This document shows, piece by piece, positions 42,436 through 51,284 of a stretch of DNA of 64,000 bases; positions within the stretch are counted from its first letter, which is position 1, and every line of letters starts with the position of its first letter. The translations under genes were made by a program, and so were the position numbers. Under the pieces are notes generated by a model, which saw nothing but the letters and a program-made list of their open reading frames with translations, was not told the DNA's origin and did no database searches. Source of the stretch: JAVBJN01 sp031546985 (lineage in GTDB: Bacteria > Bacteroidota > Bacteroidia > Chitinophagales > Chitinophagaceae); NCBI GenBank assembly GCA_031546985.1, contig JAVBJN010000017.1, forward strand, positions 1 to 64,000, given 5' to 3'.

Positions 42436-43350
42436 ATGAAGGCCCAAAACATATTAGAAACCATCGGCAATACGCCGCATGTTAAAATCAATAAACTTTT
42501 TGGCGATGGCCACGAAGTGTGGATCAAACTGGAAAGATCGAATCCCGGCGGCAGCATTAAAGACAGGATTGCGCTGAGCATGATTGAAGATGCAGAGCAG
42601 AAAGGGCTCTTAAAGCCGGGATCGGTTATTATTGAGCCTACCTCCGGCAATACCGGCATTGGTCTGGCTATGGTGGCCGCTGTAAAAGGCTATCGCCTGA
42701 TACTGGTAATGCCCGACTCTATGAGTATTGAACGCCGCCGCATTATGAAGGCTTATGGTGCCGAATTTGTGCTTACGCCCCGCGAAAAAGGCATGAAAGG
42801 TGCAATCGAAAAAGCTGGAGAACTTATTGCAGAAACACCAAACTCCTGGATGCCGCAGCAGTTTGAAAATGCCGCCAACACCGCGGTACACATCAAGACT
42901 ACAGCAGAAGAAATTATCAAAGACTTTCCCGAAGGGATAGACTACCTCATTACCGGTGTGGGTACCGGCGGCCACATTACCGGTGTAGGTCAGGTGCTGA
43001 AAAAGAAGTTTGGTACCAAAATTATTGCAGTGGAGCCTACACTCTCTCCGGTGCTGAGCGGCGGCCAACCCTCGCCCCACCCCTTGCAAGGTATAGGCGC
43101 GGGCTTTATTCCCTCCATTATGGATATGACGCTGCTGGATGGTATTGTGCAGGTAGATAAAGACGAGGCGTATGATTACGCCATTCGTGCAGGTAAAGAA
43201 GAAGGTATTTTTATGGGCGTATCCAGCGGCGCTACACTGGCAGCCATTGCCAAAAAACTGGGCGATATTCCTGCTGGCAGCCGCATACTGGGCTTTAACT
43301 ACGATACCGGTGAGCGTTACCTGAGCATTGATGGATTGTTTGAGGCATAA
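42436..43350 (+). CDS. cysK: Cysteine synthase (O-acetylserine sulfhydrylase)
   Basis: A 304-residue pyridoxal-phosphate enzyme that replaces the acetyl group of O-acetylserine with sulfide. The PLP lysine is Lys42 in NPGGSIKDR. The substrate loop PTSGNTGIG (68-76) and the phosphate-binding GVGTGGHITGVG are present, as are EPTLSPVLSGG and the C-terminal SSGAT serine. Product name cysK is preferred, but the length and sequence also fit CysM-type synthases. It lies 26 bases after cysE and ends before a 15-bp terminator. Confidence 0.93.
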   Translation: MKAQNILETIGNTPHVKINKLFGDGHEVWIKLERSNPGGSIKDRIALSMIEDAEQKGLLKPGSVIIEPTSGNTGIGLAMVAAVKGYRLILVMPDSMSIERRRIMKAYGAEFVLTPREKGMKGAIEKAGELIAETPNSWMPQQFENAANTAVHIKTTAEEIIKDFPEGIDYLITGVGTGGHITGVGQVLKKKFGTKIIAVEPTLSPVLSGGQPSPHPLQGIGAGFIPSIMDMTLLDGIVQVDKDEAYDYAIRAGKEEGIFMGVSSGATLAAIAKKLGDIPAGSRILGFNYDTGERYLSIDGLFEA

Positions 43351-43400
43351 ACAAACCAGTAGCTTGCAGCTAGTAGCTGGTTACGCTACATGAATACATT

Positions 43401-43437
43401 AAAAAAGAGGCAGACTTTAAAGGTCTGCCTCTTTTTT
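43401..43437. terminator. Bidirectional terminator between cysK and ald
   Basis: A 15-bp perfect stem (AAAAAAGAGGCAGAC with GTCTGCCTCTTTTTT) and a 7-base loop. The ald stop codon lies inside its right-hand T run. Confidence 0.93.
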
Positions 43438-44654
43438 TAGCTCTGTGCTGCCATAAGCAACTCCAGATCGGTAAACTTAAGGTTGAATTTTTTGCTAATA
43501 GCCATATTGGTAAAATGACCTTTAAACATGTACACTCCTTTGCGCACGCCCGGGCGCGACCACATGAGGTTTTCCCAGCCACCGAGATCGGCGGCCTGGC
43601 GTAGGATGGGCATGAGAATATTGCTGATCGCACGCGATGCCGTACGTGGCACGCCCGATGGTATATTGGGCACGCAATAGTGAATTACATCGTATTTCTT
43701 ATACACCGGATCCTGGTGGCTGGTAATTTTAGAGGTTTCAAAACAACCACCGCGGTCAATGCTTACATCCATGATAATGCTACCGGCTTTCATATGGCTT
43801 ACCATTTCTTCGGTAACCACCACCGGGGTAATCCCGTTCTGTGGCTTCAACGCGCCTACGGCTACATCGGCATCTATCAGTTCTTCTGCCAGGGTGTTGG
43901 GTTCTATCACGGAGGTGTAGCAACGGGTACCAATATTGTTTTGCAGACGCATAAGGCGGTATATACTGTTGTCGAAGATCTTAACACTGGCACCTAAGCC
44001 AATCGCCGTACGGGCTGCAAACTCACCTACCACACCAGCACCCAGGATAACCACCTTGGCAGGCGGCACACCGGTAATACCACCCAGCAAAATACCTTTG
44101 CCCAGGTTGTTGTAGCTGAGGTATTGGGCCGCGGTAAGAATAGCATAGTTACCCGCTATCTCACTCATAGAGCGCACAATGGGGTAAGTACCTGAGTCGT
44201 CTTTAATAGATTCAAACGCGAGGGCTATTACTTTTTTCTGCTGCAGTGCCAGCAGAGTTTCTTTCTTTAAAGTAGGCAGGTGTATGGGCGAGAGAATAAC
44301 CTGGTTGGGTTTAAGCAGGTTCACCTCATCATCTGAAATGGGTGCGCTCTTTACCAGTATCTCTGCACTGTACACTTCTGTTCTGTCGTATGCAATACGG
44401 GCACCGGCCTCGGAGTAATCGGTATCGAAATAAGAACTACCCTCTCCTGCCTTATGCTCTACCACTACCTCATGCCCGTTATTGACCAGCACCGCCACAC
44501 TCTCGGGAGTAAGGGCAATGCGGTTTTCCTGGAATAAATATTCGCGGGGAATGCCAATAAACAAACGCTGTTTTTTAGGAAGAATATCCAATGTCTCTTC
44601 CAGCGGAAGATAAGAGAATGAACCTAGTAAGGAGGGTTGAGGTTTTTGGGCCAT
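43437..44654 (-). CDS. ald: Alanine dehydrogenase
   Basis: A 405-residue NAD-dependent enzyme that interconverts alanine and pyruvate plus ammonia. The N-terminal catalytic domain has IGIPREYLFQENRIALTPE and, further on, SMSEIAGNYA. The Rossmann NAD site is VVILGAGVVGEFAARTA at about residues 204-220, and VPNIPSGVPRTAS near residue 330 closes the active site. It has about 35 N-terminal residues more than many Ald proteins (PSLLGSFSYLPLEETLDILPKKQ), a Bacteroidota trait. The gene follows the MBL hydrolase gene by 12 bases on the same strand, and a shared terminator with cysK ends it. Confidence 0.92.
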   Translation of the reverse strand: MAQKPQPSLLGSFSYLPLEETLDILPKKQRLFIGIPREYLFQENRIALTPESVAVLVNNGHEVVVEHKAGEGSSYFDTDYSEAGARIAYDRTEVYSAEILVKSAPISDDEVNLLKPNQVILSPIHLPTLKKETLLALQQKKVIALAFESIKDDSGTYPIVRSMSEIAGNYAILTAAQYLSYNNLGKGILLGGITGVPPAKVVILGAGVVGEFAARTAIGLGASVKIFDNSIYRLMRLQNNIGTRCYTSVIEPNTLAEELIDADVAVGALKPQNGITPVVVTEEMVSHMKAGSIIMDVSIDRGGCFETSKITSHQDPVYKKYDVIHYCVPNIPSGVPRTASRAISNILMPILRQAADLGGWENLMWSRPGVRKGVYMFKGHFTNMAISKKFNLKFTDLELLMAAQS

Positions 44655-44666
44655 TGGGTATCAATT

Positions 44667-45440
44667 TTAAAAAGTATCTGCAATTTCTATGCTCAAACGG
44701 TCGTGCGCCAGGTTTATACCTGCCGGCAACTGTTCGTCTACCTCGGCATGGAGGCCTAACTGGTGACTGATGTGGGTAAAATAGGTTTGCCGGGCGTTGC
44801 TTTCCTGCGCCACTGCTATGGCTTCTTCCAGCGTAAAATGGGAAATATGCTTTTCATGCCGCAATGCATTCAGCACCAGAACGTCTACACCTTTAATCTT
44901 CTGCATTTCTTCGGGCTCAATATGATTTGCATCTGTAATATATGCAAAGTTACCGATTCTGAAACCCAGAACGGGCAACTTATAATGCATAACCCGGATG
45001 GGTATAACGGGTACACCAGCCACTTCAAACGGATCAAGGCTTATGGTATGCAGGTTTATTTGCGGTATGCCGGGGTAATGAAACCCGTTGAACACATATT
45101 CAAACTCCCGCTTCAGCTGTGCCTGACTGTCTTCGGTGGCATACAAATCCATAGCTTTATTCATATGGTAATTGTAAGCCCGCACATCGTCGAGCCCGGC
45201 CACATGGTCTTTATGAGAGTGGGTAATAAGAATGCCATCCAGGCGCATCACCCGGTTTTCGAGCATCTGGTTTCTGAAATCGGGACCGGTATCAATGACA
45301 AACACTTTACCCTTTACTTCGATAAGTACAGAGGATCGGTAGCGTTTATCCCTTTGGTCTGGCGACTGGCACACCTTGCATTCGCAGGTAATCATGGGCA
45401 CGCCCTGGGATGTGCCCGTACCTAAAAAAGTGATTTTCAA
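44667..45440 (-). CDS. MBL-fold metallo-hydrolase, PhnP-like
   Basis: A 257-residue metallo-beta-lactamase fold enzyme. The zinc motif THSHKDHVAGLDD and the later FLGTGTSQGVP start are characteristic of the PhnP/RNase Z-like phosphodiesterase branch. The start is set at a TTG at 45440, giving MKITFLGTGTSQGVPMI, the usual family N-terminus, one base after the upstream stop codon. An in-frame ATG at 45485 would add 15 residues overlapping the previous gene. Four Cys (CECKVCQSPDQRDKRYR) near residue 25 may bind a structural zinc. Operon order on the minus strand is a conserved small gene, this gene, then ald. Confidence 0.8.
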   Translation of the reverse strand: MKITFLGTGTSQGVPMITCECKVCQSPDQRDKRYRSSVLIEVKGKVFVIDTGPDFRNQMLENRVMRLDGILITHSHKDHVAGLDDVRAYNYHMNKAMDLYATEDSQAQLKREFEYVFNGFHYPGIPQINLHTISLDPFEVAGVPVIPIRVMHYKLPVLGFRIGNFAYITDANHIEPEEMQKIKGVDVLVLNALRHEKHISHFTLEEAIAVAQESNARQTYFTHISHQLGLHAEVDEQLPAGINLAHDRLSIEIADTF

Positions 45441-45441
45441 A

Positions 45442-45765
45442 TTAAGCTTCAGTTTCTTCGCTGTTAGATAATGGTTCAGTTTCATCATCTGCATCCGCAG
45501 CCACACCAGCCATAATTGCTTTATAAAACTTCAACCCCTCGCCACTAAAGGCCTCTTCGGACACTTTTATGGATGGGATGATCTCTATCAAAGCATTGAT
45601 ACGCCCTTCAATATTCAGAAATTTATTGACTACCACCACTTTTTTATGCTCCAGCAGGCAGTAACCTGAATTGAAGTTACCCTTCTCGTAACGCAGGATA
45701 TACCCTGCTTCCTCAAAAATCTGTTCCACCTTCTTTAGGGTGTTTGGTGTATATTTGAAATTCAT
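45442..45765 (-). CDS. Conserved small protein of unknown function upstream of the MBL hydrolase
   Basis: A 107-residue protein. The first 80 residues are a mixed alpha/beta domain (KYTPNTLKKVEQIFEEAGYILRY, KKVVVVNKFLNIEGRINALI). The last 25 are acidic and likely disordered (DADDETEPLSNSEETEA). No cysteine catalytic site, signal peptide or TM helix is seen. Its stop codon lies one base before the TTG used for the MBL gene, so coupled translation is likely. It is divergent from the outer-membrane barrel gene with 14 bases between starts. Confidence 0.8.
   Translation of the reverse strand: MNFKYTPNTLKKVEQIFEEAGYILRYEKGNFNSGYCLLEHKKVVVVNKFLNIEGRINALIEIIPSIKVSEEAFSGEGLKFYKAIMAGVAADADDETEPLSNSEETEA
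45750..45757 (+). promoter_or_regulatory. Predicted -7 promoter element for the barrel gene
   Basis: TATATTTG matches TAnnTTTG and lies inside the first codons of the divergent small gene, 22 bases before the ATG at 45780. Confidence 0.4.
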
Positions 45766-45779
45766 TTTCCGAAAAAATT

Positions 45780-46466
45780 ATGAAACGTATAACGGTTAAA
45801 ATTAGCAAATTGGTGGGAATTGCAGCGGTGATCCTTTCCTCTTTGCTGGGCACGAATGCAAAAGCACAGGAACACAGGGGTTACGCCGACTCAGATGACC
45901 GTACTTTCTTTGGTGGCGTGGTAGTGGGCGCGTCTTTTTGCCAGGTAGACGGCGACAACTTTGCCGGTTACCACAAAGTAGGCTTTAACGGCGGTGGTGT
46001 AATGTACGTAAGACTGGTAGATATGCTGGCTTTTAGTACCGAACTGTTATATGTACAAAAAGGTAGCCGTGCCGCGCCCAAGCAATTGCCGCAGGTAATT
46101 ATGGCCAGCGGGCAAACGATTTACAAATACGATATTAACCTGCAGTATGTAGAAATTCCGTTAATGCTCAACTATTTTGACAAACGCAACTCCAACTTTG
46201 GTGCAGGTTTCGCCTACGCCCGTCTGCTCAACTCTTCTGAAAAAGCAACGCTGGGTAATGGTGTGGTAATAGAAAACACCAAACCATTCCGTCAAAACGA
46301 TTTCACTTTTGTATTGAATGGTAACCTTTGCCTCTACAAAGGCCTGTTTGCCAATATCCGCTTCCAGTATTCTATTGTGCCCATCAAAAAAGATTACGAT
46401 CCTATGATTGGCCGCGCAGAGCAATACAACAACCAGTGGACGGTAAGACTTGGCTACATGTTTTAA
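45780..46466 (+). CDS. Outer-membrane beta-barrel protein (PorT-like family)
   Basis: A 228-residue exported protein: signal peptide to about residue 30 (GTNAKAQ), then alternating polar/hydrophobic strands (TFFGGVVVGASF, MLAFSTELLYVQKGS, DINLQYVEIPLMLNYFD, WTVRLGYMF) ending in phenylalanine, the usual outer-membrane insertion signal. This is the common Bacteroidota outer-membrane beta-barrel domain (porin family, PorT/OMP_b-brl_2 type). Its role, channel or structural, is not known. Divergent from the MBL operon and followed by a hairpin terminator. Confidence 0.85.
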   Translation: MKRITVKISKLVGIAAVILSSLLGTNAKAQEHRGYADSDDRTFFGGVVVGASFCQVDGDNFAGYHKVGFNGGGVMYVRLVDMLAFSTELLYVQKGSRAAPKQLPQVIMASGQTIYKYDINLQYVEIPLMLNYFDKRNSNFGAGFAYARLLNSSEKATLGNGVVIENTKPFRQNDFTFVLNGNLCLYKGLFANIRFQYSIVPIKKDYDPMIGRAEQYNNQWTVRLGYMF

Positions 46467-46494
46467 TACGCTATTATTGGCGCTAACCAATATT

Positions 46495-46530
46495 AATCCC
46501 TCACGGTGTTTCGTGGGGGATTGTTTATTT
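46495..46530 (+). terminator. Intrinsic terminator of the barrel gene
   Basis: AATCCCTCACG pairs with CGTGGGGGATT (one wobble) around a 6-base loop, followed by GTTTATTT. Confidence 0.7.
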
Positions 46531-46599
46531 ACGGGCTACCTGCATCGTCTTTGTCAGCTTAATATGTATGCGGCGCTGCAAAAAAACATCCCACAAAAA

Positions 46600-46635
46600 A
46601 ATCTGCAATTCGCTCATTCCCCAATCCGCTAATCT
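46600..46635. repeat. Degenerate heptamer/octamer string
   Basis: Units such as CAATTCG, CTCATTCC, CCAATCC and GCTAATC lie just before the M14 peptidase start, like those at 3930-3967. Confidence 0.4.
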
Positions 46636-46648
46636 GTATTTTTAAGGC

Positions 46649-48380
46649 ATGATCGCGAAAAAATGGCTGGCTTGTATGGCCACCGCTACCCTGCTGACTG
46701 CGGCACACGCCCAGCAACCCATTACCCGGTTTGAATCTTCGAAAGGATTGGAAACAGTGACTTATGAAGAAGGCATGGCCTTTTTTAAACAACTGGCGGC
46801 ATCAGCACCGGGCAAGCTGCGTATAGATAGTATGGGCCAGGACGATAACGGCTACCCCATTCACCTGATCTCGTGCAGCAATACCGGCACTTTCGATTTT
46901 GCGCAAGCCCACCACGAGGGTAAAACTGTGCTGCTTATCATGAACGCCATTCACCCCGGCGAGCCCGATGGTGTAGATGCCTGCCAGCTGCTCCTGCGCA
47001 ATTGGCTTGCCGGGCAATACCCAATGCCCGATAATGTGGTGCTGGGCATTATTCCGTTTTACAACATCAGCGGCGCGCTGGAACGCAACAGCCATACCCG
47101 CGCCAACCAGAACGGGCCTGCGAGCTACGGCTTTAGGGGCAATGGGCAAAACCTGGATCTGAACCGCGATTTTATCAAAGCCGATAGCCGCAATGCCTTT
47201 GCGTTTATGCGCATTTATCAAACCGTAGATCCCGATGTGTTGGTAGATACCCATGTAAGCAACGGCGCCGATTACCAGCATGTGATGACGCTGCTTACTA
47301 CTCTATACCAAAAGCTGGGCCCGCAGCAAGGCCGGTTTCTGCACAAGCAGATGGAACCTGCGCTCTACAGCGGCATGAAACAAAAAGGATACGACCTGGT
47401 GCCTTATGTAAATGTTTGGGGCAGTATACCCGACAGTGGCTGGACGGCTTTTTACGATATGGCCCGTTTCTCATCGGGCTACTAACACCTTTGGGTTTGT
47501 TACCGAAACGCATATGCTCAAGCCTTTTGCCCAGCGGGTAAAAGCTACGCAGGCCATGCTGGAGACCTTTATTGCCTACAGCAGCACACAGGTGCAAAGC
47601 ATACAGCAACAACGCCGGCAGGCGCAGGCAAAAGCCATGCAAGCCCAATGGTACCCCATAAACTGGAAAAACGATCCGGTACCTTACGAATGGATCAATT
47701 TTAAAGGCTACACAGCCGGGCATAAACCCAGTGATATATCCGGCCTGCCCCGATTGTATTACGACCGCACTAAACCATTTGAAAAGCAGGTAAAACACTT
47801 CAATAGTTTTTATGCTTCGGATAGTGTGCGCATACCCAAATACTTTATTGTGCCTGCATCGTGGCGTAAGATAACCGAACGGCTAGCTGCCAACCTGGTG
47901 CAATACACCACCCTGCAGCACGATAGCACCATTACGGTAGAAGCCTACACCATTGCGGGCTACGAAACCCGCCCTAAGCCTTACGAGGGGCATTACCTGC
48001 ACTACAATATCCAGACCGATAGCCATACCGCCAGCATTACCTTTCATAAAGGCGATTGGCTGATCCCCACACGGCAAAAAGCGGTCAATTACCTGATGGA
48101 GACGCTGGAACCTAAAGCAGAAGATTCGTTCTTTGCCTGGGGCTTTTTGGATGCCATGCTGCAACAGAAAGAATATTTTTCGGATTATGTGTTTGAAGAT
48201 ACCGGGGCAGCGTGGTTAAAGCAGCACCCGGAGGTTAAAACCAAATTGGAACAACGCAAACAAACCGACAGTGGCTTTGCGAAAAACGCAGATGCGCAAC
48301 TCGATTTTGTGTACCGCCAGTCGCCCTGGCTGGAGCCCAGCGCCATGCGTTACCCCATTTTCCGCATCATGGCCCGTTAA
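46649..48380 (+). pseudogene. M14-family zinc carboxypeptidase interrupted by a frameshift
   Basis: Two overlapping frames together make one M14 peptidase. The first (46649-47485) has a signal peptide ending AHA and the zinc ligands His-x-x-Glu in IHPGEPDGVDA and the His in LVDTHVSNGADYQ. It runs into FYDMARFSSGY and then a TAA. The second frame (open through 48380) continues from about 47484 with NTFGFVTETHMLKPF, which carries the likely catalytic Glu, and a 290-residue C-terminal part. The switch is at about 47483. A few residues expected between SSGY and TFGF are missing, so a net deletion that is not a multiple of three (or one extra base) fits. As read, the first product lacks the catalytic Glu. 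A sequencing error is possible. Confidence 0.75.
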
Positions 48381-48414
48381 TTTTGCCAAAATATTTAGCA
48401 AATTCGTACTTTTG
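48381..48414 (+). promoter_or_regulatory. Predicted promoter of ruvB
   Basis: TTTTG at 48381-48385 and TACTTTTG at 48407-48414 fit the -33 and -7 boxes with a 21-base spacer, ending 7 bases before the ATG. This is the best complete promoter in the window. Confidence 0.6.
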
Positions 48415-48421
48415 AAACAAC

Positions 48422-49465
48422 ATGAGCAATCCGTTGAATCCACATACCCGTCCCGACGAAGATAACCTGAACCCTACCGATAAGGACCTGGAGAATACGC
48501 TCCGGCCGGCCTATATCGACGATTTTTCGGGCCAGGAAAAACTGATTGAAAACCTTCAGATCTTTATCAAAGCAGCATCTATGCGTGGCGAGGCGCTGGA
48601 TCATATCCTGTTTCATGGCCCTCCGGGTTTGGGCAAAACCACCCTTTCGCGCATTGTGGCCAATGAACTGGGGGTAAACATTAAGGAAACCTCCGGCCCC
48701 GTTATTGAAAAACCCGGCGATCTCGCTGGCCTGCTCACCAGCCTGGAGCCACGCGATGTATTGTTTATTGATGAGATACACCGGTTAAGCACGGTGGTAG
48801 AAGAATACCTGTATGCGGCCATGGAAGATTTCCGCATTGATATTATGATCGATACCGGGCCCAGCGCACGCAGCATTCAGCTCTCGCTGCATCCGTTTAC
48901 GCTGGTGGGCGCCACTACCCGCTCGGGTTTACTTACCGCGCCATTGCTGTCGAGGTTTGGTATTAAATCGCGCCTCGAATATTATACGGCAGATGTGCTG
49001 CAACGCATTATTCAAAGGGCTGCAGGCCTGCTCAAAACGCCTATTACTTCTGAGGCGGCAATGGAAATATCGCGCCGCAGCCGGGGCACACCACGTATTG
49101 CCAATGGCTTGCTGCGCCGCATGCGCGATTTTGCACAGGTACTGGGCAATGGCACTATTGACCTGGGCATTTCGCAACACGGCCTTAAAGCACTTAATGT
49201 AGACGAAAACGGACTCGATGAAATGGATAACCGCATCCTGAGCGCTATTATAGAAAAGTTCAAGGGCGGCCCGGTGGGCATCAGCAATATTGGGATGACG
49301 GTAGGCGAAGAACCGGGTACTATTGAGGAAGTGTACGAACCTTTTCTCATACAGGAAGGTTACATCGTGCGTACACCACGGGGCCGCGAGGCTACCGAAA
49401 AAGCATACATGCACCTGGGCAAAAGCAGGGGCGCTAATCCCGATTTCCCTAGTTTATTATTTTAA
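48422..49465 (+). CDS. ruvB: Holliday junction branch migration ATPase RuvB
   Basis: A 347-residue hexameric AAA+ motor that drives branch migration with RuvA. Walker A is GPPGLGKTTLS, Walker B LFIDEIHRL, sensor 1 GATTRSG and the arginine finger is in LLSRFGI. The C-terminal winged helix (IGISNIGMTVGEEPGTIEEVYEPFLIQEGYI region) is complete. The usual N-terminal RPAYIDDFSGQEKLIENL is present after a 30-residue leader. Monocistronic here; ruvC is 3 kb away in the same direction and ruvA is not in the window. Confidence 0.97.
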   Translation: MSNPLNPHTRPDEDNLNPTDKDLENTLRPAYIDDFSGQEKLIENLQIFIKAASMRGEALDHILFHGPPGLGKTTLSRIVANELGVNIKETSGPVIEKPGDLAGLLTSLEPRDVLFIDEIHRLSTVVEEYLYAAMEDFRIDIMIDTGPSARSIQLSLHPFTLVGATTRSGLLTAPLLSRFGIKSRLEYYTADVLQRIIQRAAGLLKTPITSEAAMEISRRSRGTPRIANGLLRRMRDFAQVLGNGTIDLGISQHGLKALNVDENGLDEMDNRILSAIIEKFKGGPVGISNIGMTVGEEPGTIEEVYEPFLIQEGYIVRTPRGREATEKAYMHLGKSRGANPDFPSLLF

Positions 49466-49476
49466 TACTGTTCTCA

Positions 49477-49512
49477 CGCAGCATGACAATGCTAAATGTC
49501 TGTCATGCTGCG
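49477..49512. repeat. 12-bp perfect inverted repeat
   Basis: CGCAGCATGACA and TGTCATGCTGCG enclose a 12-base loop. The right arm is the start of the 40-bp dispersed repeat. It may act as a stem-loop between the converging ruvB and response-regulator genes. Confidence 0.6.
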
Positions 49513-49539
49513 CCGAGGTACGAGGATGCAGCATCTCTC
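49500..49539. repeat. Dispersed 40-bp intergenic repeat, copy 2
   Basis: Matches 3868-3907 without gaps at about 33 of 40 bases. Here the repeat has an inverted extension to the left (49477-49488). Confidence 0.65.
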
Positions 49540-49565
49540 CCTGTAAAACGATCTTCAACAAAAAG

Positions 49566-49591
49566 AAAGGTCTGGTAGACACCAGACCTTT
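49566..49591. terminator. Bidirectional terminator between ruvB and the response regulator
   Basis: AAAGGTCTGGT pairs with ACCAGACCTTT around AGAC, an 11-bp perfect stem with A-rich and T-rich flanks. Confidence 0.8.
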
Positions 49592-49633
49592 ATACCCACT
49601 AAACTGTAACTAATAATTGCGAGAAAAACTATG

Positions 49634-50335
49634 TTAATCCGGCACCACGAGACGGAACCCGTTGCCGTGAATATTTACGATCTCTACACGCGGATCATCT
49701 TTCAGATACTTGCGCAGCTTGGCAATGTATACATCCATACTGCGGCCATTGAAATACGTATCGCTGCCCCAGATGCGTTTAAGCGCCAGATCTCTGGGCA
49801 ATAAATCGTTCTGGTACTCGCACAGCATGGTAAGCAGTTCGTTTTCTTTAGGCGAAAGTGTTTGCGTATTGCCGTTGGAGGCCAACCCCCTAAGCTTGCT
49901 GTTAAAATGGAAATTACCTATTTTAAACTCCGATTGCGAGTGTTGTTTTTCCTGCACATCCTGGTTGCGTTTCAGAATGGCTTTGATTTTATGCAACAAT
50001 ACTTCTGAGTCGAAAGGCTTGGTAATGTAATCGTCCGCACCCAGTTTGTAACCGGTAAGAATGTCTTCTTTCATGCTCTTGGCCGAAAGGAAGAACAAAG
50101 GTATATCGGGATCTACATTCCTGATTTCTTCTGCCAGTGTAAAACCATCCATATTGGGCATCATCACGTCCAACAGGCACAAATCAAATTTCTCTCTCCT
50201 GAAAGCCGCCAGTCCTAAAATACCATCGCGGCATAACTCCACAATAAAATCGTTCAGCTCCAGGTAGTTTTTCAGTACCATACCAAAGTTGGTATCATCT
50301 TCTACCAGTAATATTTTAAATCTCTCTTGGTCCAT
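49634..50335 (-). CDS. OmpR-family response regulator without adjacent kinase
   Basis: A 233-residue two-domain regulator. The receiver has the acidic pocket VEDD, phospho-acceptor Asp56 in LLDVMMP, the switch Ser in FFLSAKS and Lys in YITKPFD. The DNA-binding winged helix (SPKENELLTMLCEYQNDLLPRDLALKRIWG, RSMDVYIAKLRKYLKDDPRVEIVNIHGNGFRL) follows. It resembles RprY-type regulators and is a paralogue of the regulator at 54169. No histidine kinase lies next to it. A TACATTTG element sits upstream. Confidence 0.88.
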   Translation of the reverse strand: MDQERFKILLVEDDTNFGMVLKNYLELNDFIVELCRDGILGLAAFRREKFDLCLLDVMMPNMDGFTLAEEIRNVDPDIPLFFLSAKSMKEDILTGYKLGADDYITKPFDSEVLLHKIKAILKRNQDVQEKQHSQSEFKIGNFHFNSKLRGLASNGNTQTLSPKENELLTMLCEYQNDLLPRDLALKRIWGSDTYFNGRSMDVYIAKLRKYLKDDPRVEIVNIHGNGFRLVVPD

Positions 50336-50361
50336 ACAGGATAGGATTTGTTGGTGTGTGT

Positions 50362-50369
50362 CAAATGTA
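50362..50369 (-). promoter_or_regulatory. Predicted -7 promoter element for the unpaired response regulator
   Basis: Reads TACATTTG on the minus strand, 26 bases upstream of the ATG. Confidence 0.45.
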
Positions 50370-50422
50370 TAAAGTTAGGCCTTACCGAACAGCATTGGGC
50401 CGTGTAATATTTTGTTAAATCC

Positions 50423-51220
50423 TCACAGTTTGCGCAGCAGCGCGGTAAACGGATAACGCAGGTTACTATACCCAATAAGGTCTACTTTAATGCTGCCTAC
50501 CTGGATAGGACTGTTTACCCGCACCGGTATACGGTTGGCATCGTCGCTTACCCAAACCTCCATTTTTTCGCCACCTTCGAAGATGGTACCCTTAATAAGC
50601 AACGGTTTGAATTTTATAGCATTAAACTCGCCATACTTGGTTTTAATACGTTCTTTACCCAGGTAGCGCACATACAACTGGTACACTTCATCATCCAGAA
50701 ACATATTAAAAGGAATCTTATCGCCGGGCTGGTATTTGTTAAAGTCGATGTTGCGGGCATAGTAGATAGCGCTCAGCACATCCTGCACACAATCGGGCAC
50801 TTTAAAAACCCCGTTGGTAGATACTGCTGTGTTTTGCCCGCGGTTAAACACTACGTTGTTATAGATCCGGAATCCGCCTTCGTCTACATTGCGTACAAAT
50901 TTGAGCGGTAGCAAACTGGCAGTGTCAATATATGTTTCGTAACGGTCGCGCACTTTAAAAAACCAGTCGTAGGAAGAATAGGTTTTGCCATCGCCGGTTA
51001 CATGATACACATCTTTGCCATTCATTTTTTCGAGTTTGGTGGTAAACACCGCTTCTCCGGCACCTACCCATACCCGGCCCATATTGTAATACACTTTAAA
51101 CGTCATGGATTCGCCAGCGTTAAAAGTAGTATTGCGAATACCACAGAATTCGTTGCCGGCCAGTACTGGCAAGGAGATCGAAAGCGCAAGCAATAGCAGA
51201 AATGTCAGTAACCTGTTCAT
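50423..51220 (-). CDS. DUF3108 exported protein
   Basis: A 265-residue exported protein. The start at 51220 (MNRLLTFLLLLALSIS) gives a signal peptide to about residue 22; an ORF start 14 codons upstream is less likely. The body is beta-rich, with the DUF3108 pattern FNAGESMTFKVYYNMGRVWVGAGEA, WFFKVRDRYETYIDTASLLPLKFVR, and VWVSDDANRIPVRV near the C-terminus. DUF3108 proteins are periplasmic or outer-membrane-facing and related in fold to lipoprotein carriers, but no function is established. It follows the flippase-like gene by about 64 bases on the same strand. Confidence 0.82.
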   Translation of the reverse strand: MNRLLTFLLLLALSISLPVLAGNEFCGIRNTTFNAGESMTFKVYYNMGRVWVGAGEAVFTTKLEKMNGKDVYHVTGDGKTYSSYDWFFKVRDRYETYIDTASLLPLKFVRNVDEGGFRIYNNVVFNRGQNTAVSTNGVFKVPDCVQDVLSAIYYARNIDFNKYQPGDKIPFNMFLDDEVYQLYVRYLGKERIKTKYGEFNAIKFKPLLIKGTIFEGGEKMEVWVSDDANRIPVRVNSPIQVGSIKVDLIGYSNLRYPFTALLRKL

Positions 51221-51284
51221 AGTAAGTAGGTTCAATTGATTGGTTGTATAAGCAATATACACCAGAAAGGGCTTTCCGGCAATG

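Noticed and set aside
43351..43400. Short AGCTAGTAGCTGG repeats after cysK
   Set aside because: Too short and imperfect to call an element; only the following terminator is supported.
46649..48380. Programmed frameshifting in the M14 gene
   Set aside because: No slippery heptamer or downstream stem is visible at about 47483, and expected residues are missing, so decay or error is more likely.
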